Origin: Bacillota bacterium
GTDB taxonomy: Bacteria > Bacillota > Dethiobacteria > DTU022 > UBA8154
Direction of reading: 5' to 3'
Length of the DNA stretch: 64,000 nucleotides
Assembly (NCBI GenBank): GCA_012728375.1
Contig: JAAYFF010000046.1
Span: 1-64,000, forward strand
Every line of letters begins with the position of its first letter. The stretch's first letter is position 1. Both the position numbers and the translations under genes were made by a program. Shown piece by piece: positions 54,551-63,103 of the stretch. The notes under the pieces are model-generated. The model worked only from the letters and a program-made list of their open reading frames with translations. It was not told the DNA's origin and ran no database searches.

Positions 54551-55297
54551 ATGTACCCCATTGCACATCTATATTTTGTAGAATTATTTCTAGAAAGACT
54601 TGATGATGCAGCTATTTTGGGCAGTATTTTTCCTGATTTGATTATTTTAAGCGGATTGGATTGGAAAACAAGTCATTCCCTTGGAGAAAAAATTTGGCAC
54701 CATTTTCGTTGCAGCGATGAAGAAAAAGTCCTTTTTGCCCTGGGTGTCATCAGCCACGGAATCAAGCCGCGGGGGCTTGATTATTACAGCGATGAAAAAT
54801 ATGGGACTTTTGAAAGGGGCTACTGTTTTGAGAAAGCAAGGCCTCTTGTAGATGCTGTTGTGGAAGCCTGCAGCCTTTCTTCAAATGATGGATGGTGGAA
54901 AGCCCATAATTTTATTGAAATGGGTGTGGAGCTCTATCTGTACAATCGCAGGCCCGAACTGATCTCCTATTTGCGCAGAGCATTTTGCAATGTTGCCTTG
55001 ATTGATTCTTTGATTCGCGATCTTTCTCCTGTTCTCGGAATAGAAGAAGTTAAGCTTAGAAAGAGCCTTGAAAAATTTCGGCAGTTTGCCCTGGATGAGC
55101 CCATAGACGCCCTGGCTCTTGCCCTTCGTTATCAGAGACAGATTTACTACAGTCATAAGATTGAATCTATTAATATCAGCCAGTCCATGGACATTATTGA
55201 AAGAGGGAAAAGAATGATCCTTCCGGATATTGAGGCCTTTTTTCAGTATGTCAAGGGAGAAATGGCCCGTGTCTGGCCTGATTTAAAGTATAAATGA
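54551..55297 (+). CDS. Conserved protein of unknown function, zinc-phospholipase-C-like
   Basis: 248 residues from ATG 54551 with GAGAGGG upstream; the track start at 54212 runs through the previous gene. MYPIAHLYFVELFLERLDDAAILGSIFPDLIILSG resembles the N-terminal part of zinc-dependent phospholipase C-like proteins (H-based metal site, PD motif), with GVISHGIKPRGLDYY and several later His residues. Cytoplasmic by composition. Catalytic activity not shown. Confidence 0.6.
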   Translation: MYPIAHLYFVELFLERLDDAAILGSIFPDLIILSGLDWKTSHSLGEKIWHHFRCSDEEKVLFALGVISHGIKPRGLDYYSDEKYGTFERGYCFEKARPLVDAVVEACSLSSNDGWWKAHNFIEMGVELYLYNRRPELISYLRRAFCNVALIDSLIRDLSPVLGIEEVKLRKSLEKFRQFALDEPIDALALALRYQRQIYYSHKIESINISQSMDIIERGKRMILPDIEAFFQYVKGEMARVWPDLKYK

Positions 55298-55306
55298 AGC
55301 TAATGG

Positions 55307-55334
55307 CAGATTATCCCTTAGACTGAGCAGTTAC
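55307..55334 (+). repeat. Right-end copy of the dispersed repeat
   Basis: CAGATTATCCCTTAGACTGAGCAGTTAC differs at two positions from the right end at 51048-51075. No left end is present nearby. Confidence 0.65.
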
Positions 55335-55344
55335 GATTGTTACG

Positions 55345-55510
55345 ATTAAAAAAGCAGACCCCAACAAATCTTTATCGGTCTTTCCCTTCCTCCCCGCTCC
55401 CGGCTCTACTTTCACGGACACATCTTGGTAATGTCCCTTATTTTCGTAGCCGGCAGCTTTTTTGAGGAATCTTCGGGATTAACCTTAGGACTTCTCGGGG
55501 TCTGCCTTGC
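55345..55510 (-). ncRNA. Putative minus-strand structured RNA 1 (about 165 nt)
   Basis: On the minus strand GCAGACCCC (55505-55497) pairs perfectly with GGGGTCTGC (55362-55354), which is followed directly by TTTTTT. Inside, TTCCTC/GAGGAA, GCTGCCGGCT/AGCCGGGAGC, CTAC/GTAG and GGACA/TGTCC stack into one unbranched rod with a large central bubble, a shape known from 6S RNA. A promoter lies immediately upstream (55517-55545). No protein is encoded on this strand here. Class identity is not established. Confidence 0.6.
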
Positions 55511-55516
55511 AAAAAT

Positions 55517-55545
55517 ATTCTATATTATTATCTCCAATTTGTCAA
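55517..55545 (-). promoter_or_regulatory. Minus-strand promoter for RNA 1
   Basis: TTGACA (55545-55540), 17 bases, TAGAAT (55522-55517); start predicted near 55510, at the first base of the folded RNA. Confidence 0.6.
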
Positions 55546-55663
55546 GTTTTTTTTCAAAAAGTTTTAAATCTTATTTTTTAAAAAAATTAATTGGTTAAAA
55601 TTGCTCTGTTTCTTTTATGTTATAATTGCTAAAAGGAATTTTAATATTCTTTCAGGAGGAGAC

Positions 55664-56650
55664 ATGGCTGTTATTACCATATCTCGGCAATTTGGCAGCG
55701 GCGGAGAAGAGGTAGCTCGTTTAGTAGCTGAAAAAAAGCGTTATCTTCTGGTGAATAAGGCAATGATCCTCGAAAATTTACGTTCTTATGGGATCAGCGA
55801 TGATTTTGACCAATTTGATGAAAAAAATATTAGAAATATTGATCGTGCCGAATACCGGGAACTGGAAAAAAAACGACGTCATTACCTGAAAACAATACAC
55901 AATTTTATTTATGATCTGGCCATTAGGGAAAACCTGGTCATATTGGGAAGGGGAGGCCAGGTTTTATTTAAAGATTTTCCACCGGCACTGCATGTAAAAA
56001 TTATTGCCCCTTTAAAATGTAGATTGAGGACGGTGTGCAAATCCTACGGTCTGGATGAAGCTGTCGCAGCACGCCTTATTGAAGAAAAGGACCGGGATCG
56101 ACAGGACTACCTGCGCCAGATTTTTGGGTATGACTGGCTCGATTTGGATCTTTATCACCTGGTAATCAATACGGGAATATTCGGATTAGAAGAAGCAGCG
56201 CTCCTGATAGTAAATGCCGCTAAAGTTAAAGAAGAAACGGGCAATGTTTTAAATTCATTGCCCGATGCGAAAATCCAGGAACAAAATTTTACAGTAAGTC
56301 AGGTTCAGGATGCTAAGGGCAATGCACCCTCTTTTGCCCATCCAAGTGAGGAAGAATTTGCCAAAATGTTGGATTTTTATCAGATTAAATGGCTTTATGA
56401 GCCGAAAACATTTCCGTTGGAGTGGGATAGCGAGGGTAATATTACTGTTGCCTTTGCGCCGGATTTTTACCTTCCGGAACAGGATCTATACGTAGAGCTG
56501 ACCACCCAGAAACAGAAGCTGGTCTGGAAAAAAAACAAAAAGATTCGGCGCTTAAGGGAGATTTACCCCCATGTTAAAATTAAAATAATTTACGGCCGGG
56601 ATTACAGGGGATTGCTCCAAAAATACGGTATTGAAGAGAAAGGGGAGTAG
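55664..56650 (+). CDS. Cytidylate kinase-like protein fused to a nuclease-like domain
   Basis: 328 residues from ATG 55664 (AGGAGGAG upstream). Residues 1-185 are a cytidylate-kinase-like domain (VITISRQFGSGGEEVARLVAEKK, later NLVILGRGGQVLF). Residues about 225-325 are a second domain: FYQIKWLYEPKTFPLEW...FAPDFYLPEQDLYVELTTQKQ...IKIIYGRDYRGLLQ, whose D-(x)n-E-x-T spacing looks like the PD-(D/E)XK nuclease fold. The standard kinase glycine loop is modified, so true kinase activity is uncertain. hpt follows by nine bases. Confidence 0.75.
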   Translation: MAVITISRQFGSGGEEVARLVAEKKRYLLVNKAMILENLRSYGISDDFDQFDEKNIRNIDRAEYRELEKKRRHYLKTIHNFIYDLAIRENLVILGRGGQVLFKDFPPALHVKIIAPLKCRLRTVCKSYGLDEAVAARLIEEKDRDRQDYLRQIFGYDWLDLDLYHLVINTGIFGLEEAALLIVNAAKVKEETGNVLNSLPDAKIQEQNFTVSQVQDAKGNAPSFAHPSEEEFAKMLDFYQIKWLYEPKTFPLEWDSEGNITVAFAPDFYLPEQDLYVELTTQKQKLVWKKNKKIRRLREIYPHVKIKIIYGRDYRGLLQKYGIEEKGE

Positions 56651-56659
56651 CGCTTAGGC

Positions 56660-57241
56660 ATGTCGGGCGAAGGTGAACACCAACTGGAAATATTGTTAAC
56701 AAAAGAGCAGATTCAGCAGAGGGTTGCTGAGCTGGGCGAGAAAATTTCGCGGGATTATGCTGGGGTTGAGGAATTAATTATGGTGGCTGTCCTCAGGGGA
56801 AGCGTTTATTTTGCAGTTGACCTCAGCCGCAGGTTGAGCATTCCTTTTACCCTGGATTTTATCGGGATTTCCAGCTATGGGGCAACTGCTTACCCGCTGG
56901 GAGTTGTCCGCATTACCAAAGATTTGGACTTTAGCATTACCCATAAACATGTTTTTTTAGTGGAGGACATTGTGGATACGGGTTTGACCCTGAATTACCT
57001 AATTAAAAATTTGAAAACGAGAAATCCACAAAGCCTGCGCGTTTGTACTTTTCTCGATCTTCCAGGGAGGCGTATAGTCGATGTTCCTGTAGACTACCGG
57101 GGATTTGAAATACCTGATTGTTTTGTTGTAGGGTACGGATTGGACTATCAGGAACGTTACCGTAACCTGGAAGAAGTGGCGGTGCTGAAAAAACGAATTA
57201 GACAACAAAAAACACAGATTCCAACAGACTTTTCAGGGTAA
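56660..57241 (+). CDS. hpt: Hypoxanthine(-guanine) phosphoribosyltransferase
   Basis: 193 residues. Salvages purine bases with PRPP. PRPP motif VFLVEDIVDTGLTLNYLIKNL, VLRGSVYFAVDLSRRL, SYGATAYPLGVVRITKDLDF and a C-terminal PDCFVVGYGLDYQERYRNL are typical. The last 30 bases overlap, antisense, the 3' end of putative RNA 2. Confidence 0.93.
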   Translation: MSGEGEHQLEILLTKEQIQQRVAELGEKISRDYAGVEELIMVAVLRGSVYFAVDLSRRLSIPFTLDFIGISSYGATAYPLGVVRITKDLDFSITHKHVFLVEDIVDTGLTLNYLIKNLKTRNPQSLRVCTFLDLPGRRIVDVPVDYRGFEIPDCFVVGYGLDYQERYRNLEEVAVLKKRIRQQKTQIPTDFSG

Positions 57242-57472
57242 TCTCCATCACTCTCGTGATACAGCTTTTCGCGGTGTCCTTTATGCAGGTATCTCAGGGC
57301 AATTTTCCCCTCAAATCCTATCCGGAACACCGGGTTTCCCGCTGTCCGGCTCCCAGACCTCACTTTGCATCCCTGCATTGAAAACCACCGGTGATTTTCT
57401 TCCGTCAGGGCACTTTTTCTTTGAGTTGGAGCCGGTGAGATATACCTTCTTATGCCTCTCGGAATCTGTGTA
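57205..57472 (-). ncRNA. Putative minus-strand structured RNA 2 (about 265 nt)
   Basis: On the minus strand ACACAGATTCC (57471-57461) pairs perfectly with GGAATCTGTGT (57222-57212), followed by TTTTTT. Internal stems include CCGGCTCC/GGAGCCGG, CCGGACA/TGTTCCGG with an inner CGGG-AAA-CCCG, GAAAA-TCACCGGTGG-TTTTC, and ATCAC-GAGA-GTGAT. A promoter precedes it. The 3' end runs antisense into hpt. A short ORF (57157-57378) exists on this strand but has no ribosome site. Together with the AT-rich part to 57687, this fills the 446-base gap after hpt. Confidence 0.6.
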
Positions 57473-57477
57473 ACTGT

Positions 57478-57506
57478 ATTATCTCATAGTATGAATATTC
57501 TGTCAA
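57478..57506 (-). promoter_or_regulatory. Minus-strand promoter for RNA 2
   Basis: TTGACA (57506-57501), 17 bases, GATAAT (57483-57478). The start is predicted at about 57471, at the first base of the closing stem. Confidence 0.6.
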
Positions 57507-57687
57507 GAAGTTTTTTAAAATTTTTTAAAGTTTTTACGGAAATAATTATATTGGTAAACGCTTATTCTAGGCTAGATAAATAATGATTGCAACTGCATAA
57601 ATTATGGTTGCTGCAGAAAACGAAGTTTGCTTTATCGCTTTGCCAATGGAGTTAATGCAGTAGAATCAATAATAGGATGTGAGAAAA

Positions 57688-58659
57688 ATGACCTACAGGG
57701 TTGGAGTAGATCTGGGAGGGACAAAAATCTTGATTGCCCTGGCAGAGAAAAATGGGAAAATATTACAAAGCAAAAAGATACCCACCAGGGCAAATAAAGG
57801 ACCCGAAATAATTTTAAGGGATCTTGTTGCCGAGATTACCACCCTTTTTCAAGTTCCCCTTGAGGAAATAGAAGGTATGGGATTTTGTATGGCCGGCTAT
57901 TATGACCGGCGAAAAGGAGTAATTCTTGGCTCTCCCAATCTTCCTGGCTGGGAGAATTACCCTGTGGAACAACAACTAAACTGTTTACTAAATTTCCCGG
58001 TGATTGTGGAAAATGATGCTAATGCCGCTGCTTGGGGTGAGTACGTCTACGGAGCGGGTAGAGGGAAGGAAAATTTATTGCTGGTAACTTTGGGAACGGG
58101 GATTGGAGGTGCCTTGATTATAGATGGAAAGTTGGCGCATGGGGCCTCAGGCCTTGCAGGCGAGATTGGCCACATCCCAATACTTCCGCGGGAAGGTCCC
58201 CTTTGCGGCTGTGGAAAACGCGGCTGCCTTGAGGCCCTGGTATCCGGGACAGCCATTGCACGGGAAGGGCGTGCGCTGTTAAAAACGGGGCAGCAGACTC
58301 TTTTATGGGATATGGTGGAGGAGGTTTCCCTTCAGGCTAGGGACGTTTTTGATGCAGCCAGGCAAGGGGATAGATGTTCCTTGGAAATTATCGACCTCGC
58401 GGCCAGATATCTTGGGCAGGGACTGGCTATGGCGGTTAATCTCCTTAATCCTGAAATGGTCATTATCGGTGGGGGTATATCCAGTGAAAGGGAGCTGCTT
58501 CTTGTACCCCTGCGCCGATATTTTTCACAAATGCTCATCAAGCCCATGGCAGAAACAGTGCCTCTTGTTCCCGCTGAACTGGGGGAACAAGCCGGCGTTC
58601 GCGGGATTCTTGCGCTACTTGACAATTTTCTCTCTGAAAAGGGAAAAAAGTTATTGTGA
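57688..58659 (+). CDS. ROK-family glucokinase-like sugar kinase
   Basis: 323 residues from ATG 57688 (AGGATG upstream). ATP site VGVDLGGTKI, LGTGIGGALIIDGKLAHGASGLAGEIGHIPI with the metal-binding His, and the zinc motif CGCGKRGCLEAL. No helix-turn-helix, so it is a kinase, not a repressor. Phosphorylates glucose or a related hexose. Confidence 0.93.
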   Translation: MTYRVGVDLGGTKILIALAEKNGKILQSKKIPTRANKGPEIILRDLVAEITTLFQVPLEEIEGMGFCMAGYYDRRKGVILGSPNLPGWENYPVEQQLNCLLNFPVIVENDANAAAWGEYVYGAGRGKENLLLVTLGTGIGGALIIDGKLAHGASGLAGEIGHIPILPREGPLCGCGKRGCLEALVSGTAIAREGRALLKTGQQTLLWDMVEEVSLQARDVFDAARQGDRCSLEIIDLAARYLGQGLAMAVNLLNPEMVIIGGGISSERELLLVPLRRYFSQMLIKPMAETVPLVPAELGEQAGVRGILALLDNFLSEKGKKLL

Positions 58660-58911
58660 TGCAGCAACCTTTTTGCTTTTAATAACGTTATACAGGTTAA
58701 AGAGCTGATTAAGAACGTTAAATTTTCATGGTAAATTGTGGCCCTGTTGAAGCGGGCAGGAGAACTAAAGACAGAAAGAGAATTATTATAGGCGGCATTA
58801 TAAGAAATAACCCCGCCCTCCTGCCGTTCTGCATAGGCAAGGATTACCACAGGAATAGTGCCAGTTGACTTTTCAAGGGATTGGCGGGCTTCAGATTAAG
58901 GAGAGGTCCAG

Positions 58912-59481
58912 TTGCTGAATGAGGATATTGAGCAGGAGATCATTTCCAGGGCTCAACAAACCCCCGAGTCTTTTGGCTTACTTTACGATCATTACTTCCC
59001 AAAAATTTATAATTATATTTATCATCGGGTACATAATACACAGCTGGCTGAAGACCTGGTTTCGGAGACTTTTTACAAAGCGCTGGCCAATCTTCAAAAG
59101 TTCAAATGGAAGGAACGATCCTTTGCCTGTTGGTTGTATACCATTGCACGCAATCAGGTGGTAGACACATTTCGGAAAAATAAACCAATACTGCTGGACG
59201 AAAGTTGGGCAGAAGATATTCCCTCCCAGGAGATTGACCCCGAGGAAAAGGTGATAGCGGATTCGACCAAAAAAGAGTTGTTCTTGACCATCCGTACGCT
59301 CAGCCAGGATCAGCAGGATGCACTTCTTTTAAGATTTCAGGAAGGTTTAAAGGTTAAGGAGATAGCCCAAATTATGAATAAAAACGAAGGTGCTGTCAAA
59401 GCGCTTTTATTCCGGGGGCTAAAAAATATGCGTAAAATAATGGAAAGAGAGGATTCCGGTGATGGGAAGCGAAAGGGATAA
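58912..59481 (+). CDS. ECF-type sigma factor
   Basis: 189 residues from TTG 58912 (AAGGAGAGG upstream). Region 2 LLYDHYFPKIYNYIYHRVHNTQLAEDLVSETFYKALANL, region 4 TIRTLSQDQQDALLLRFQEGLKVKEIAQIMNKNEGAVKALLFRGLKNMRK. Overlaps the following anti-sigma-like gene. The 252-base gap upstream (58660-58911) contains a GGCAGGAG/CTCCTGCC inverted repeat near 58760-58825 but no gene. Confidence 0.92.
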   Translation: MLNEDIEQEIISRAQQTPESFGLLYDHYFPKIYNYIYHRVHNTQLAEDLVSETFYKALANLQKFKWKERSFACWLYTIARNQVVDTFRKNKPILLDESWAEDIPSQEIDPEEKVIADSTKKELFLTIRTLSQDQQDALLLRFQEGLKVKEIAQIMNKNEGAVKALLFRGLKNMRKIMEREDSGDGKRKG

Positions 59482-60787
59482 AACCCTGGAAGAGTTATTT
59501 TCTCCCCTGGAAGAGCTTACATCATCAGACGAAGAAACCCGTAAGCTGCGGGAGATTGCTTCTGGTTTGTTCAGCATGGAAAAGGCTGAGTTCTCTTCTT
59601 CTTTCCGGGATAGCTTAAGGGATAGCCTGCTGCAAAAAATGCGCCGGCAGCAAGCAGTTAACGCCGGCCGCCATAAAATTTCCGGCAACTGGTTAAGCCG
59701 GTTTTATCAGGACCTTCTACGACCGGCAACAAACCGGTTCCGTCCTGTTTTTGCTCTGGCTGCAGCTGCCGTGCTAATCGTTACTGTAATAACGGTATCT
59801 TCCAACCCCCAGGAGAGCATCCCGCGCTTTAGAGCAGTTGACCACCGGAATTCCGCGGATCCTTATATTATGGCGGAAGGTTCAATTGGCACGGAGGAAA
59901 AAGTATTGCCCGAAGAACAGCCGGATTCGCAAACATCTGCAGACCCCCCCTCCTTGGAAGAGAGAAGCACCGGAGAGCCCGTCAACGAGCCCCGTGACTT
60001 GCCGTCAAACAATATTGAGCAACCGGGAGATAACTTAGGTGCAGGTGAAACACCGGGAGCAAAGGCCGCGGCAGAAGGAGCTGTTCCCAATGAAAATGAA
60101 AGTCCCGCGCCAGATGACAGCCCGGGCGAACTCCCTCTGCCGGAAAAGCCGCAGTTTCAAATTGAAAAGGAAATTGTTGATCTCCGCCTTGCAGGGGCTG
60201 TTGTCCTTTCACCCCTTTATATCGGTAATGGGGAGGAAGAGAGCTCTAAGCATGATAATGTATCCGCTAATTTTATTCCCAACAAGTATGCTGCCGTAGC
60301 AGCAGAAAATGACGCGGCTGTATTCGGATCGAATGCCTGGGCTGCTAATCTCCTCAAAAACCAGGGTTTTATGGTTAAAAGCCAGGACAGCTTGGAGATC
60401 AAGACCCAAGAGACGCAGCAGGGCTGTTTTGCCGAAATCTTTTACCAGCCCGGCGGGAAGGGAAGCCGGCATCCTGTTTTGGTTCTCCACTCCGAAGAGC
60501 AGGGGAAAATTTTAGGTTACTATTATCAGGAAAAGGGAAGAAACCGTGAAGCCGGGTACTATGCCCTGGCTTCACCGGCGCAGGTCCTAAAAACGCAGCA
60601 AATGACGGTCTTCTCATCTTCCAAGCCTTCTCTGATCTTTTCGGAAGTGGAGCTCACGTTCAATAACTTTCTGTTGAATGAGGGCGGAGTACAAAAAAAT
60701 GTAACCCTTCCGGCCTATTGTTTTACAGGCATGGATACAACTACAAACAGCAAAGTTAAAATTTGTTTGCCCGCGGTTTCCCGCTAA
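59462..60787 (+). CDS. Anti-sigma-like membrane protein with long linker
   Basis: 441 residues from ATG 59462 (GTG 59459 possible; GAGAGGA upstream). Cytoplasmic N-terminal region of about 85 residues, one helix (FRPVFALAAAAVLIVTVITVS), an acidic, Pro/Glu-rich extracytoplasmic linker (about 125-225), then a globular C-terminal domain of unknown type (SLEIKTQETQQGCFAEIFYQPGG). Overlap with the ECF gene points to sigma control at the envelope. No family could be named for the sensor part. Confidence 0.75.
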   Translation: MGSERDKTLEELFSPLEELTSSDEETRKLREIASGLFSMEKAEFSSSFRDSLRDSLLQKMRRQQAVNAGRHKISGNWLSRFYQDLLRPATNRFRPVFALAAAAVLIVTVITVSSNPQESIPRFRAVDHRNSADPYIMAEGSIGTEEKVLPEEQPDSQTSADPPSLEERSTGEPVNEPRDLPSNNIEQPGDNLGAGETPGAKAAAEGAVPNENESPAPDDSPGELPLPEKPQFQIEKEIVDLRLAGAVVLSPLYIGNGEEESSKHDNVSANFIPNKYAAVAAENDAAVFGSNAWAANLLKNQGFMVKSQDSLEIKTQETQQGCFAEIFYQPGGKGSRHPVLVLHSEEQGKILGYYYQEKGRNREAGYYALASPAQVLKTQQMTVFSSSKPSLIFSEVELTFNNFLLNEGGVQKNVTLPAYCFTGMDTTTNSKVKICLPAVSR

Positions 60788-60821
60788 GCCTTGCGGAACG
60801 GACTAAAGGAGGGCTTTTTTT

Positions 60822-61610
60822 TTATATTTCTTCCCGGTAACAAAGCCATAGCCCGAGGTGGCGTAGGGCAAAAAACAATGCGGCCATCAGGAGAAAAAAG
60901 AACCAGGAAAAGGGTTCTTCGAGGGTAGAATTACGGGACTGCATTTGCAGAAGAAGCGAATATTTTTGCCCCCCTTCAAATAAGCCGGGAATGGAGAGAA
61001 GGGAAGATAAAAAAGCGGAGGCTGCCCCTGCTTTAAGGGGATCATCGGTGAGGATAGAGAAGATTATTGTAACCTGATAAATGACAGCCAGGCCGCAAAA
61101 GGCCGAAAAAGCCCCAATAACGAACGGCAGAACGGGAAGAGAAATCCCATAAAAAGAGGTAAAAAGAATGAGCAGCAGGGTTGTTCCTATAATGCAGGCA
61201 AAAAGGAGTACTAAGCCTGCCGCTACTTTTGTATCATAGATATTCCTCCTGGAGAGGGGCGTACTGGCCAGAAAAAAAAGCGTCCCCTTTGCCTTTTCCT
61301 GCGCAAAAACCCCTGCGCCCAGGATAATTGAAACCAAAATTCCGGCAAGAGCAAGCCCTTTACTATTCCATTGCTTCCAGAAATGGGAAAAAAGGGTTTT
61401 TTGTGCTGTTTCCGGGGATTTATCCAGATTTGTTTCCATGCCCGGCAGATTGTCTTGCCGCGAAAAAAAGCTTTGGGGATAAGGCCCGGATGCTGCCGGA
61501 GTTGTAATTATTAATGCTAACGCGCCGAGTAAAAGAACTCCAAAAAGAAATTTCAACGTATTTTCCCGGATTTCTTTTCTAAAAAGACTGCGGCCGAGCA
61601 TTATTTTCAT
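60822..61610 (-). CDS. ABC exporter permease
   Basis: 262 residues with about six helices. N-terminus RSLFRKEIRENTLKFLFG and the ALAGILVSIILGAGVFAQEKAKGTLFFLASTPLSR segment are ABC-2/NosY-like. Overlaps the ATPase gene. Part of a sigma-H-promoted operon. Confidence 0.85.
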   Translation of the reverse strand: MKIMLGRSLFRKEIRENTLKFLFGVLLLGALALIITTPAASGPYPQSFFSRQDNLPGMETNLDKSPETAQKTLFSHFWKQWNSKGLALAGILVSIILGAGVFAQEKAKGTLFFLASTPLSRRNIYDTKVAAGLVLLFACIIGTTLLLILFTSFYGISLPVLPFVIGAFSAFCGLAVIYQVTIIFSILTDDPLKAGAASAFLSSLLSIPGLFEGGQKYSLLLQMQSRNSTLEEPFSWFFFLLMAALFFALRHLGLWLCYREEI

Positions 61611-62520
61611 CGCCCTCCCTTTTATTATCCATCAAGTAAAAATATATTTCCTCAAGGCTTAGATTGGTCAGTTCCATAGCAAAACGGGGCAGGCGGGAGC
61701 AGGCTTGCCATACTGCTTCTATATTCCGGTTCACTTTGATATAAAAGGTATTTTCCCGGCGATTGACATCTAAAATTCCTTCCATGGTAAAAAGGGAACT
61801 GGGAGGTTCTGTTTGAAAGACAACCTTAATTTGTTTCATATTCGCTTTTATTTTTTGGAGAGATGTGTGTTCCAGCACTTGCCCCTCCCGGAGAAAAACA
61901 ATCTGATCCGCCACTCTTTCAATTTCGTGAAGCTGATGAGAAGCAATCACAACTGTCTTTCCCTCTCCTATGGTTTTCTCCAGAGCAGTATTGAGAAAAC
62001 GGCGCCGGAAAATGGGGTCAAAACCCGCGGCAGGTTCGTCCAGAAACAGCAGCTCCGGCTCCGGGGCCAGGGCAATCAGAAGAGCTAATTGTTTACGGGT
62101 TCCGTGGGAGAGATTCTTAATTTTCTCTCCGATAGGGATGTTGAAGATTTTAAAATGTTCGTCGAGAAAGCGGCTGTTCCAGCGGGGGTAAAGATCCCGG
62201 CAAAAGCGGAGCAGCTCTTGAACGGTCAGAAAATCATAAAAGCGAGGCTCTTCGCTGACGAAGCAGGCGCTCCGCCTAATTTCTTCTCCCTGGGTAGCAA
62301 TATTTAACCCCAAACAAAAGCCTTCCCCTGCGCTGGGCCGGGTCAGGCCGGAGATGAGCTTGAGGAAAGTCGTTTTTCCCGATCCATTTGGGCCTAAAAG
62401 GGCAAAAACCTTTCCCTTTGGAATCTGCAGAGTAATATCTTTTAAAACAGTTTTAAAAGAATATTTTTTTGTCAATCCCGCGGTAGCCACTGCGAAGTCC
62501 ATGATAAAAACGTTTCTCAA
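61579..62520 (-). CDS. ABC exporter ATP-binding protein
   Basis: 313 residues at most; the TTG at 62520 is 15 bases from GGAGGTGAG, and an ATG at 62502 is the alternative. GPNGSGKTT, NLSHGTRKQLALLIAL and LLFLDEPAAGFDP identify the ATPase; C-terminal 90 residues are extra and may regulate it. Substrate unknown. Confidence 0.88.
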   Translation of the reverse strand: MRNVFIMDFAVATAGLTKKYSFKTVLKDITLQIPKGKVFALLGPNGSGKTTFLKLISGLTRPSAGEGFCLGLNIATQGEEIRRSACFVSEEPRFYDFLTVQELLRFCRDLYPRWNSRFLDEHFKIFNIPIGEKIKNLSHGTRKQLALLIALAPEPELLFLDEPAAGFDPIFRRRFLNTALEKTIGEGKTVVIASHQLHEIERVADQIVFLREGQVLEHTSLQKIKANMKQIKVVFQTEPPSSLFTMEGILDVNRRENTFYIKVNRNIEAVWQACSRLPRFAMELTNLSLEEIYFYLMDNKREGDENNARPQSF

Positions 62521-62562
62521 GATGCGAGAAAACGTCTCACCTCCATTTTTGCTTAAAAACTC

Positions 62563-62592
62563 TAATTCGGTTTTATTCGACGAAATTCCTTC
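62563..62592 (-). promoter_or_regulatory. Sigma-H consensus promoter of the ABC operon
   Basis: On the minus strand GAAGGAATT, 12 bases, ACCGAATTA: an exact match to RNAGGAWWW-N11/12-RNNGAATWW, 43 bases before the TTG start. Confidence 0.7.
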
Positions 62593-62650
62593 TTTTTTTA
62601 GCAGGAAAAAGTAATTCTGGAAAAGAAACTATTCAAGAGGTGGAAAAAAT

Positions 62651-62998
62651 ATGAGCGATCAGAATACTTCTTTAGGAGAGCTTCGCGAGCTTGTCCGTGC
62701 TTTTGTTTCTGAACGGAGATGGGAAATATTTCATAACCCCAAGGATTTGGCCATATCAGTTGCCTTAGAAGCTGCAGAGCTGTTGGAACTTTTCCAATGG
62801 CGCGACGCGCGGGAACCCCTTGGAGGGGAAAAATTGCGGTGTTTCCGGGAGGAATTGGCAGATGTGGTTATTTACTGCTTGGCTGCTGCCAATGCTGCAG
62901 GAATTGATCTCTCCGAAGCAATTAAAGATAAAATAGAAAAAAATGCATTAAAATATCCCCGGCAACAATATCTTGGGAGATATTCTCTTGAAGAGTAA
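62651..62998 (+). CDS. MazG-like nucleotide pyrophosphohydrolase
   Basis: 115 residues. All-alpha NTP-PPase core with LEAAELLELFQWRD and EELADVVIYCLAAANAAGID holding the EExxE/ExxD metal ligands. Removes pyrophosphate from noncanonical or excess nucleotides. Divergent from the ABC operon; AAGAGGTGG precedes the ATG. Confidence 0.9.
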   Translation: MSDQNTSLGELRELVRAFVSERRWEIFHNPKDLAISVALEAAELLELFQWRDAREPLGGEKLRCFREELADVVIYCLAAANAAGIDLSEAIKDKIEKNALKYPRQQYLGRYSLEE

Positions 62999-63027
62999 CG
63001 GAGCAAACACTCTATTATGCCGGACCC

Positions 63028-63057
63028 TTGACATGGCCGTTTTATATGAAGTATACT
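63028..63057 (+). promoter_or_regulatory. Sigma-A-type promoter for the molybdenum hydroxylase genes
   Basis: TTGACA, 18-base spacer, TATACT, 47 bases ahead of the FAD-subunit ATG. Confidence 0.7.
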
Positions 63058-63103
63058 CGGTATATTGAAGTAATTATGAATATTGAAACAATGGAGGCTT
63101 TTC

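Noticed and set aside
57157-57378. Minus-strand ORF of 73 residues
   Set aside because: It has no ribosome site, no recognised family, and lies inside the structured RNA candidate.
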